A stretch of DNA of 5,645 bases from Deltaproteobacteria bacterium. Its GTDB lineage: Bacteria; Desulfobacterota; Desulfobaccia; Desulfobaccales; Desulfobaccaceae. The stretch is taken from contig VGSX01000239.1 in the NCBI GenBank assembly GCA_016874895.1, positions 1 through 5,645 on the forward strand, given 5' to 3'. The number at the start of each line of letters is the position of its first letter. Position 1 is the first letter of the stretch. The position numbers and the translations under genes were made by a program. Shown here piece after piece: positions 1 to 5,571 of the stretch. The notes under the pieces are model-generated. The model was given only the letters and a program-made list of their open reading frames with translations. It searched no databases and was not told the DNA's origin.

Positions 1-1
1 G

Positions 2-34
2 GAAGAGGCGGTGGCCAGGTTGATACGAAGGTAA
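2..34 (+). CDS. possible C-terminal end of an upstream gene (partial)
   Basis: Reading from base 2, the window opens with ten codons giving EEAVARLIRR and a TAA stop at 32-34. The charged, helical composition suits a protein C-terminus, and the first hairpin repeat starts only nine bases after the stop, as expected for intergenic sequence. No family can be recognised from ten residues. In Hdr loci an upstream partner such as an HdrB, HdrC or ferredoxin-type subunit would be plausible, but that is only inference. The other two frames also stop early (a TGA at 103-105 in the first frame, and another near base 27 in the third), so the choice of frame is uncertain. Confidence 0.3.
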   Translation, partial: EEAVARLIRR

Positions 35-42
35 AAGAGGAG

Positions 43-89
43 GAACAGGCTTTCAACCTGTTCAGCAACGCACAGGCTGGAAGCCTGTG
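43..89. repeat. two adjacent hairpin repeats (CAGG...CCTG type)
   Basis: Two similar palindromes stand side by side. The first is GAACAGG (43-49) with CCTGTTC (57-63) around a 7-base loop. The second is CACAGGCT (71-78) with AGCCTGTG (82-89) around a GGA loop. They share the core ACAGGCT and look like two members of one dispersed intergenic repeat family. They lie between the likely end of an upstream gene and the HdrA-MvhD start, where they could form RNA hairpins in the leader. No T-tract follows either one, so they do not look like intrinsic terminators. Confidence 0.7.
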
Positions 90-131
90 CCACCGGATCC
101 CCTGAACCTTTTGGAGTACATTTCAGAGCAC

Positions 132-2486
132 ATGACTGAGCCACTCCGCCTGGGTATCTATATCTGCCATTGCGGCCTCAATATCGCCGGAGTCTTGCGC
201 CCCGGTTCGCTGGCGGGACGGGCCGGCGCCCTGCCCGAGGTAGCGGTCTGCCGGCACCAGTTATACAGTTGTTCCGAGGCCGGTCAGAAGGAGATAGTGG
301 AGGACCTGGCCGAACATGGGCTAAACCGGGTGGTGATTGCCGCCTGTTCCCCCAAAATGCATGAGCTGACCTTCCGGCGGATGCTGGCCGAAGCCGGGCT
401 CAACCCCTATTTTCTGGAGATCGTTAATCTCCGGGAGCACTGTTCCTGGGTCCATGCCCCTGAACCCCAGGCTGCAGAAGTCAAGGCCCTGGAATTGATC
501 CGCATGGGGGTGGCCAAGGTGCGCCTGGCTCAACCCCTGTTTGAACGCCGGGCCCCGGTGACCCGGCGGGCTCTGGTCATCGGCGGCGGTCCGGCGGGTC
601 TCAGGGCCGGCCTGGACATTGCCGAGGCCGGGCACGAAGTTATCCTGGTGGAAAAAAAGCCCATTTTGGGGGGCTGGGCCAATTATCTGCACCGCACCTT
701 TCCCCACGGTCAAAGGGCCCTCACCCTGGTGAACCCCATCATGGCCGCGGCGAGCCTTCACCCCCGTATTACGGTGCTGGTAAACAGCCAGGTGACGGCT
801 TTTAACGGCCATCTCGGGAGCTACCAGGTGAAAGTGACCCAAAAACCCCGAATGGTGACGGAGGCCTGCGATCTTTGCGGCCGGTGTCAGGCGGTCTGTC
901 CGGTCCAGGCAGCCGAGGGCCAGACCGCCATTTACCTCCCTTCCCCCACCGCTTTTCCGGGTCGGTATGTTATTGAGACGGAGCACTGTACCCTTTGTGG
1001 GGAATGTGTCCAGGTCTGCCCCCCGCGTGCCATTGATCTAACCGCTCAGCCGCTCTGCCATACCTTCGAGGTGGGCAGTATGGTGGTGGCCACCGGCTTC
1101 ACCCCTTTTGAGCCGCAGGGCAGCCGCTACGAAGACTGGGCCCGGCTGCCCCAGGTGGTGACCTCCCTGGAGCTGGAAGCCCGGCTGGCTGCCATGAGCG
1201 CCGGGGATGTCTTGCCGCTGCCGGAGCCCCGGGACATAGCTTTCGTGCTGTGTATCGGTTCCCGGGAAGAGGACGGCAACCGCTACTGTTCCCGTATCTG
1301 CTGCGCCACCGCCCTGAAGCAGGCCCTGGAGCTCCAGGAGCGGTTCCCCCGGGCCCGGATCCGGGTGTATTACCGTGATATCCGCACGGTGCGGCGGGAA
1401 TGGGAAGAACTGTATAACCGGGCTCGGGAAGCCGGCCTTTTGTTTCTCAGGGGACGGGTCCGGGACATCATCCCGGAAGACGGCCGGCTGCGGCTCGAGG
1501 CCGATAACGAGATTTTCCGGGGACCCAGCGAAGACCTGGTGGACCTGGCGGTCCTGGTGGTGGGGATGACGCCGGGAGACAACCAGGTTCTCCAGGACAC
1601 CTTAAGATTACCGGTGGGGCCGGACGGCTTTTTCCTGGAGGCCCATCCCAAGCTGCGGCCCCTGGACACGGTTTTGGACGGCGTCTTTCTGGCCGGGTCC
1701 TGCCAGGGTCCCAAAGACATGGCCGCGGCCATGGCCCAGGCCAGCGGCGCGGCGGCCAAAGTCATGTCCCTGCTGGCCCACGACACCGTTACTTTGGACG
1801 GCATTGTCTGCGAAATCGACCCGGAAAAATGCACCGGCTGCCAGCGGTGCTTTCAGCAATGTCCCTTCCAGGCGGTGAAAATGGTCACCGCCGAGGACAA
1901 GACTACGGCCAGGATTATCAATTCCGCCTGCAAAGGGTGCGGCGTCTGTGCCGGGGCGTGTCCGGCCGGGGCGGTGATCGCTCACGGTTTCACCGACGAG
2001 ATGATTCTGGCCCAGATCGATGAAGCCCTGGCCGAGGCCCCCGGGGAGAAGATTCTGGCCTTTGCCTGCAACTGGTGTTCCTATGCCGGGGCGGATTTTG
2101 CCGGGGTCTCCCGGCTGGCCTATCCCCCCAACGTGCGCCTGATCCGCACCATGTGCGCCGGGCGGGTGCACCCCAAACTGGTGCAGCACGCCTTTGCCAG
2201 AGGTGCGGGCCTGGTTTTGGTCACCGGCTGCCACCCCCCGGGGGACTGCCACTACCTCAGCGGCAACCTCAGGGCCAAGGCCCGGATGGAGAAATTAAAA
2301 CCCAAACTGGCGGACCAGGGAATCGATCCGGAACGCCTGCACCTGGCCTGGATATCGGCCACCGAGGGACGCGCCTTTCAGCAGTTGATACAGCAGTTGA
2401 CCGAGAAACTGGCGGAACTGAACTCGAGAGAATCGCAGCCGATCCCGCCGGGGCAGCCAGCAGAGTCGGATCGCTTGCAGATGTGA
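132..2486 (+). CDS. hdrA: HdrA-MvhD fusion: heterodisulfide reductase subunit A-like flavoprotein with C-terminal MvhD domain
   Basis: This is a 784-residue cytoplasmic electron-transfer flavoprotein. Visible in order: the HdrA N-terminal domain with C12-H-C14, C40, C47 and C72 (AACSPKMHE) and the NLREHCSWVH signature; an FAD-binding GGGPAG at 151-156; an inserted ferredoxin domain with two CX2CX2CX3C motifs (C246-C256, C286-C296); the HdrA-type CX11CX3CC motif (C374, C386, C390, C391); a second ferredoxin pair (C567-C577, C600-C610); and an MvhD domain from about 640 with CNWC (646/649), MCAGRV (C675) and GCHPPGDCHY (C700/C706), expected to bind [2Fe-2S]. In known systems HdrA FAD bifurcates electrons and MvhD links it to a hydrogenase or formate dehydrogenase; the reaction here is not determined. 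The canonical DCSxC motif after the FAD region is absent (RTFPHGQRALTLVNP). The last ~22 residues are polar, Pro-rich and probably disordered. ATG 132 is preferred to the in-frame GTG at 87, which sits in a palindromic repeat and adds 15 residues not typical of HdrA. No strong Shine-Dalgarno precedes 132 (GGAG at 113-116 is distant). QmoB is the main alternative name. Confidence 0.93.
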   Translation: MTEPLRLGIYICHCGLNIAGVLRPGSLAGRAGALPEVAVCRHQLYSCSEAGQKEIVEDLAEHGLNRVVIAACSPKMHELTFRRMLAEAGLNPYFLEIVNLREHCSWVHAPEPQAAEVKALELIRMGVAKVRLAQPLFERRAPVTRRALVIGGGPAGLRAGLDIAEAGHEVILVEKKPILGGWANYLHRTFPHGQRALTLVNPIMAAASLHPRITVLVNSQVTAFNGHLGSYQVKVTQKPRMVTEACDLCGRCQAVCPVQAAEGQTAIYLPSPTAFPGRYVIETEHCTLCGECVQVCPPRAIDLTAQPLCHTFEVGSMVVATGFTPFEPQGSRYEDWARLPQVVTSLELEARLAAMSAGDVLPLPEPRDIAFVLCIGSREEDGNRYCSRICCATALKQALELQERFPRARIRVYYRDIRTVRREWEELYNRAREAGLLFLRGRVRDIIPEDGRLRLEADNEIFRGPSEDLVDLAVLVVGMTPGDNQVLQDTLRLPVGPDGFFLEAHPKLRPLDTVLDGVFLAGSCQGPKDMAAAMAQASGAAAKVMSLLAHDTVTLDGIVCEIDPEKCTGCQRCFQQCPFQAVKMVTAEDKTTARIINSACKGCGVCAGACPAGAVIAHGFTDEMILAQIDEALAEAPGEKILAFACNWCSYAGADFAGVSRLAYPPNVRLIRTMCAGRVHPKLVQHAFARGAGLVLVTGCHPPGDCHYLSGNLRAKARMEKLKPKLADQGIDPERLHLAWISATEGRAFQQLIQQLTEKLAELNSRESQPIPPGQPAESDRLQM

Positions 2487-2502
2487 GCGACTAGCAGTCA
2501 AA

Positions 2503-2554
2503 TTCACCCCTCACCCTGACCCTCTCCCCTCAAGGGGCGAGGGGAAGAGAGAGG
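2503..2554. repeat. C-rich/G-rich palindromic intergenic repeat
   Basis: A pyrimidine-rich run (CCCCTCACCCTGACCCTC) leads into a hairpin formed by TCCCCTC (2525-2531) and GAGGGGA (2539-2545) with a 7-base loop. It extends by CTC/GAG (2522-2524 with 2547-2549) across a one-base bulge. Sequences of this style (CCCTCACCCT...CTCTCCCC...GGGGAGAGGG) are common dispersed repeats in proteobacterial-type genomes. It begins 16 bases after the HdrA-MvhD stop, so it may stabilise or attenuate the transcript. The following bases are purine-rich with no U-tract, so it is not a standard terminator. Confidence 0.6.
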
Positions 2555-2618
2555 AATCAACCCGCATGTCCGGATAAAAATAGGTGCATCGCATTAAGTC
2601 TAACACAGGAAAATCTAT

Positions 2619-2649
2619 CCGTAGGGGCGGGGTAAACCCACCCCTACGG
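2619..2649. repeat. REP-like perfect palindrome (GTAGGGGCGGG family)
   Basis: A 9-base perfect stem, CCGTAGGGG (2619-2627) with CCCCTACGG (2641-2649), encloses a smaller nested stem GGGT-AA-ACCC. Nested GC-rich palindromes of this GTAGGGGCGGG...CCCCTAC type are typical of dispersed REP-like elements. It sits between the two hdrA-type genes. A TTTT run begins nine bases downstream, too far for a classic intrinsic terminator, although partial termination or mRNA protection is possible. Confidence 0.7.
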
Positions 2650-2678
2650 TCGGGGACTTTTCACGTTAAAACCGGACA

Positions 2679-2702
2679 CCAGAAACCACAAACCGGAAAC
2701 CA
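2679..2702 (+). repeat. degenerate heptanucleotide repeat next to a start codon
   Basis: Three consecutive 7-base units, CCAGAAA, CCACAAA and CCGGAAA, are followed by a partial unit CCA. The array ends six bases before the ATG at 2709. The only ribosome-binding-site-like sequence for the second hdrA gene, GGAAA at 2695-2699, lies inside the third unit. Seven-base period repeats also occur at 5499-5568, suggesting that heptamer arrays are a habit of this genome. Confidence 0.55.
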
Positions 2703-2708
2703 AGCCCT

Positions 2709-4328
2709 ATGGCCGGAAAAAAAATCCTCTTATGCAACTGCCCTGACCTTAAGGTGGACCTGAATACCGTGGCTGCGGAGTTGTCCGGCCAACCGGCGGA
2801 GGTGATGATCCTGGAGCCGTGCTGCACCCCGGCGGGATTGGCACGCCTGGAAAAAATCCTGCAAGAAACGCCGGATCAATGCATACTGGCGGCCTGTGGT
2901 CCGGAGCTAAGCGCAAGGTTTTTCAAATTACTCACCGGTTTTAAGGTTCCAGTGGTGGATTTATGGGCCTGGCGGGATGCGGCCAGCGCAGCGGGTGAAC
3001 TGCTCCTGGCTCTGGAACAGGGGCCCTTGCCAGTCCTGCGGCCCTCCGAGGTGCATTCGGAGGTGCTGGTTATTGGCGGGGGTGTAGGAGGGTGTGAGGC
3101 GGCTCTGGATCTGGCCAAAGCCGGCCACAAGGTCTATCTCCTGGATGAATCTTTAAGCATTGGCGGCATCATGGCCAAGCTGGACAAAACCTTTCCCACC
3201 CTGGACTGCTCCATCTGCATCCTGGGTCCTAAACTGGTGGAGGTGGCCACCCATCCCAATATCGAGATGTTGACCAATGCCGTGGTGACCCGGATCACCG
3301 GCGGGCCGGGGGATTTTCGGGTGGAGGTCACCCTGAAGCCCCGCTACGTGGACATGACCAAGTGTGTGGGCTGCGGCAGTTGCGGCGAGGTCTGCCCGGT
3401 TATCCTCCCCAGTTCCTGGAATCTCGGGATGAAACCCCGGAAGTGCATCCGCATCGTTTTTGCCCAGGCCGTGCCGCTGCGGGCCACCCTGGAGAAGGAC
3501 TACTGCATCGACTGCCGCCAGTGCGCTACGGCCTGCGGCCGCCAGGCCATCAACCTGGATGACGCCCCCCGCACGGTGCCGTTGCAGGTGGGGGCGGTGA
3601 TCCTGGCCACCGGGGCCACCCCCTTCGATCCCAAAATCAAGGGCGAGTATGGTTACGGAGTTCTCCCCCCGGTCATCACGAACCTGGAGTTCGAGCGCCT
3701 GGTCTGCGCCACGGGGCCTACCTCCGGGCGACTGGTGACGCCAGAGGGGCGTCCGGTGCGCCGGCTGGCCTTTATCCAATGCGTCGGTTCCCGAGACCGC
3801 CGGTTTCTGCCGTACTGCTCCGGGTATTGCTGCACCGCCTCCATCAAGGAGGCCATGCTGGCCCTGGAGCATAACCCTGAGATCGAGGTGACTATTTTTT
3901 ATAATGATATCCGCACGTCCGGGAAAGGCTTCGAGGAACTCTACCTGAGGGCCCAGGCCGCGGGGGTCCGTTTTTTCAAGGCCCTGCCCGGGAGCATCAC
4001 CCTGGCCCAGGAGGGCCAGCCGGTTATTGCCTATGAAGATCTGGCCACCGGCAGGCAGGAGCGCCTTACCGTGGACCTGGCGGTGCTGGCCGTGGGGCTG
4101 GAGGGGCCGAAAACCCCACCGCCGTTTTTGGACCAAATCCTGGAGCGGGACGAACAGGGCTTTTTCAAGGCCCGGCATCCCATCATGCACCCGGTGGAAG
4201 CCAGCCTCCCGGGAGTGTGCCTGGCCGGGACCTGCCTGGGCCCCCAGGATATTGCCGAAACGGTCTGCCAGGCCAGCGGCGCGGCCGGCCGGGTGCTGCG
4301 GCTGCTGGCGGAACTCCGGCACAGGTAA
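2709..4328 (+). CDS. hdrA: HdrA-like FAD/iron-sulfur protein, short form without C-terminal ferredoxin or MvhD domain
   Basis: This is a 539-residue paralogue of the preceding gene. A divergent HdrA N-terminal domain keeps C9-N-C11, C38/C39 and C63, but the usual SPxxHE after the last cysteine is GPELSA. The FAD-binding GGGVGG lies at 123-128. It is followed by the canonical segment LDKTFPTLDCSICILGPKL with C167 and C170. An inserted ferredoxin domain has two CX2CX2CX3C motifs (C219-C229, C266-C276), and the HdrA-type CX11CX3CC motif is at C358, C370, C374 and C375. The protein ends after the second part of the FAD domain (QASGAAGRVLRLLAEL), so it lacks the C-terminal 2x[4Fe-4S] domain of full-length HdrA (about 650 residues). 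A cytoplasmic location is expected, as there is no signal peptide or membrane segment. It follows the HdrA-MvhD gene on the same strand after a 222-base repeat-filled gap, so co-transcription is likely but not certain. Inference: it pairs with the upstream protein in an HdrA heterodimer, as QmoA does with QmoB. ATG 2709 matches the expected HdrA N-terminus. Its ribosome-binding site is weak. Confidence 0.9.
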   Translation: MAGKKILLCNCPDLKVDLNTVAAELSGQPAEVMILEPCCTPAGLARLEKILQETPDQCILAACGPELSARFFKLLTGFKVPVVDLWAWRDAASAAGELLLALEQGPLPVLRPSEVHSEVLVIGGGVGGCEAALDLAKAGHKVYLLDESLSIGGIMAKLDKTFPTLDCSICILGPKLVEVATHPNIEMLTNAVVTRITGGPGDFRVEVTLKPRYVDMTKCVGCGSCGEVCPVILPSSWNLGMKPRKCIRIVFAQAVPLRATLEKDYCIDCRQCATACGRQAINLDDAPRTVPLQVGAVILATGATPFDPKIKGEYGYGVLPPVITNLEFERLVCATGPTSGRLVTPEGRPVRRLAFIQCVGSRDRRFLPYCSGYCCTASIKEAMLALEHNPEIEVTIFYNDIRTSGKGFEELYLRAQAAGVRFFKALPGSITLAQEGQPVIAYEDLATGRQERLTVDLAVLAVGLEGPKTPPPFLDQILERDEQGFFKARHPIMHPVEASLPGVCLAGTCLGPQDIAETVCQASGAAGRVLRLLAELRHR

Positions 4329-4331
4329 TTG

Positions 4332-4537
4332 CTGTTATGAAAAGTTCACCATGTAGGGCGGGAAAGCGAAGCGCATCCCGCCTTCCAGCAACCTTTTCAT
4401 GCTTTACATGTGGGCCCCCGGCCCATGAGAAACTGTTATGAAAAGTTCACCATGTAGGGCGGGAAAGCGAAGCGCATCCCGCCTTCAAACAACCTTTTCA
4501 TGCTTTACATGTGGGCCCCCGGCCCATGAGAAACTGT
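4332..4537. repeat. 101-bp palindrome-rich unit in two tandem copies
   Basis: Copy 1 (4332-4432) and copy 2 (4433-4533, with the first four bases of a third unit to 4537) are 101 bases each and differ at only two positions (4386/4487 and 4388/4489). Each unit contains three inverted repeats. In copy 1 these are ATGAAAAG (4337-4344) with CTTTTCAT (4393-4400); GGCGGGA (4357-4363) with TCCCGCC (4376-4382), with GCG/CGC nested inside; and TGGGCC (4411-4416) with GGCCCA (4420-4425). The pair fills nearly all of the 227-base gap between the convergent second hdrA gene and the ABC permease gene. The GTAGGGCGGG...CCCGCC hairpin resembles dispersed REP-like elements. It may act as a bidirectional transcription barrier, since neither gene has another visible terminator. 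Confidence 0.9.
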
Positions 4538-4555
4538 CCTGAGTCAGAACCAGAG

Positions 4556-5293
4556 TCATTCGTCGTAGCGGCGGATGAGCCAGACACCCAGAAAAAAACA
4601 GAAGAGGCTGTAGCCTAAGACGACCGCGAAGGAGGTTAAGCTTTCGGCGGACCAGAACGGCTGGCGTAAAAGATAGTTCACGTGGGTCAGGGGCAGGACG
4701 AGGATGATTTTTTGCACCAGGAAGGGCATTTCCTCCACCGGGAAGAAGGTGCCGCTGAAAAAGGCCATGGGCATGATGAAGAAATTGGTAAAACTGGCGG
4801 CATCATCGTGGGAACGCGAGATCAGGCCGACGATCACCCCGAAGGAGGCGGACATGAAGCAGTTCAGCAGCCAGGCGGCCAGAAAAATGGCGTTCAGGGG
4901 CAGCTGGCTGCCCAGGACATAGCCGCAGCCCAAGAGAATCAGGGAGGCGAAAAGCCCCCGGGCCATGCCCGAAAACACCTCGCCCCACATGATGGCCAGG
5001 GCGCTCACCGGCGCCTGGATATAAATCTGAAAGGTGCGGAAAAACAGGCGGGCCACGGTCATCCCGTTGGCCACCCAGGTATAGGAGTTGATCATGGCGG
5101 TGACGGCCAACAGCCCCGGCAGCAGGTAGTCCAGATAGCTGCCCCCGGCAATGGTCACCCGCTTGCCCAGGCCGACGCCAAAGACCAGCAGATACAATAA
5201 GGGCGTCAGCATGGTGGAGAGGACAAAACCCAACCGCAGCAGTCGCCGTTTAAAGAGCAGAATTTCCCTGAAAAAAATCGGCAGCCAGTTCAT
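4556..5293 (-). CDS. ABC-2 type transporter permease
   Basis: This is a 245-residue inner-membrane protein with about six hydrophobic segments (roughly residues 22-42, 56-78, 108-128, 134-158, 168-186 and 218-240). It has a short basic N-terminus (KRRLLRL), the family-typical TPLLYLLVFGVGLG in the first segment, and SGTFFPVEEMP before the last part, as in NodJ/DrrB-like ABC-2 permeases. The length is normal for the family. Such permeases work with a separate ATPase to export polysaccharides, lipids or drugs; the substrate cannot be told from this sequence. No ATPase lies next to it here: downstream is the convergent second hdrA gene, upstream is a 278-base gap and then the P-II gene on the same strand. 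The ATG at 5293 fits the expected N-terminus, but the upstream mRNA strand is pyrimidine-rich (CTTTTCCCTCTTCCCTAC) and has no Shine-Dalgarno sequence. Confidence 0.9.
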   Translation of the reverse strand: MNWLPIFFREILLFKRRLLRLGFVLSTMLTPLLYLLVFGVGLGKRVTIAGGSYLDYLLPGLLAVTAMINSYTWVANGMTVARLFFRTFQIYIQAPVSALAIMWGEVFSGMARGLFASLILLGCGYVLGSQLPLNAIFLAAWLLNCFMSASFGVIVGLISRSHDDAASFTNFFIMPMAFFSGTFFPVEEMPFLVQKIILVLPLTHVNYLLRQPFWSAESLTSFAVVLGYSLFCFFLGVWLIRRYDE

Positions 5294-5302
5294 TATTAAT
5301 GT

Positions 5303-5511
5303 AGGGAAGAGGGAAAAGTTTATCAGCTACATCCCGGAAAATAATCCCTGGTTCCTTTTTCCGTAGGCGTTCAGCTTTCAGCAAAAACAATGGATTAGGG
5401 AAACTAAGCGAAAAACCAGTGATCCATCACCTTAGAATAACTATTTGAATTTAAAGCATTAGCTGACGGCTGTAAGCTGACCGCTGCACGCTTACCTTTT
5501 CCCTCTTCCCT
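5303..5511. repeat. nested long-range inverted repeats in the permease/P-II gap
   Basis: AGGGAAGAGGGAAAAG (5303-5318) is the exact reverse complement of CTTTTCCCTCTTCCCT (5496-5511), a 16-base outer inverted repeat. Nested inside, GGCGTTCAGCTTTCAGC (5366-5382) is the reverse complement of GCTGTAAGCTGACCGCT (5469-5485) at 14 of 17 positions. A smaller hairpin, CGGAAAA (5335-5341) with TTTTCCG (5357-5363), sits on the left side. The middle (about 5383-5460) is AT-rich with no gene and no promoter I can identify with confidence. The outer right arm is part of the heptamer array that follows. Confidence 0.65.
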
Positions 5512-5568
5512 CTTCCCTCTTCCCTCTTCCCTCTTCCTTCTTCCCTGATCCCTCTTCCCTTTTCCCTG
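5499..5568. repeat. heptanucleotide tandem array, ten units of TTCCCTC type
   Basis: Ten contiguous 7-base units can be laid out: five perfect TTCCCTC, then TTCCTTC, TTCCCTG, ATCCCTC, TTCCCTT and TTCCCTG. The degenerate units are on the side nearest the P-II gene, and the array stops three bases short of that gene's stop codon (5572-5574). On the P-II mRNA strand it reads as a purine-only tract (GAGGGAA repeated). Short tandemly repeated heptamers are known from cyanobacteria and other bacteria. This is a simple minisatellite and likely varies in copy number. Confidence 0.9.
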
Positions 5569-5571
5569 TCT

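Noticed and set aside
321..986. 221-codon minus-strand open frame (and similar ones at 1370-1834 and 1608-2252) opposite the HdrA-MvhD gene
   Set aside because: All lie opposite conserved cysteine motifs of the real gene and show the composition of GC-driven antisense frames.
2619..2661. Intrinsic terminator after the HdrA-MvhD gene
   Set aside because: The stem is strong, but the T-run starts nine bases after it and is only four long; a REP-like repeat explains the palindrome better.
3363..3512. Possible frameshift in the inserted ferredoxin domain of the second hdrA gene, because the spacing between its two cluster motifs is unusual to the eye
   Set aside because: The segment PVILPSSWNLGMKPRKC...FAQAVPLRATLEKDYC follows the normal HdrA pattern in one frame and both CX2CX2CX3C motifs are intact.
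3153..4322. 389-codon open frame on the minus strand opposite the second hdrA gene
   Set aside because: It is the antisense shadow of a GC-rich gene. Its translation is rich in Gly, Gln, His and Pro with no recognisable domain, while the plus strand has full HdrA motifs.
4332..4537. Integron attC sites
   Set aside because: The units have hairpins, but the expected GTTRRRY and RYYYAAC boxes are not present at the ends and no cassette-like open frame lies between the copies.
4682..5200. 172-codon plus-strand open frame opposite the ABC permease
   Set aside because: Its product is a Gly/Gln/His-rich string with no domain; the minus strand encodes a clear membrane protein.
5335..5363. Terminator hairpin CGGAAAA/TTTTCCG
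   Set aside because: The stem is short and AT-rich, the loop is 15 bases and no U-tract follows on either strand in the right place.
5496..5570. CRISPR array
   Set aside because: The units are 7 bases and directly adjacent with no spacers; this is a simple tandem minisatellite.
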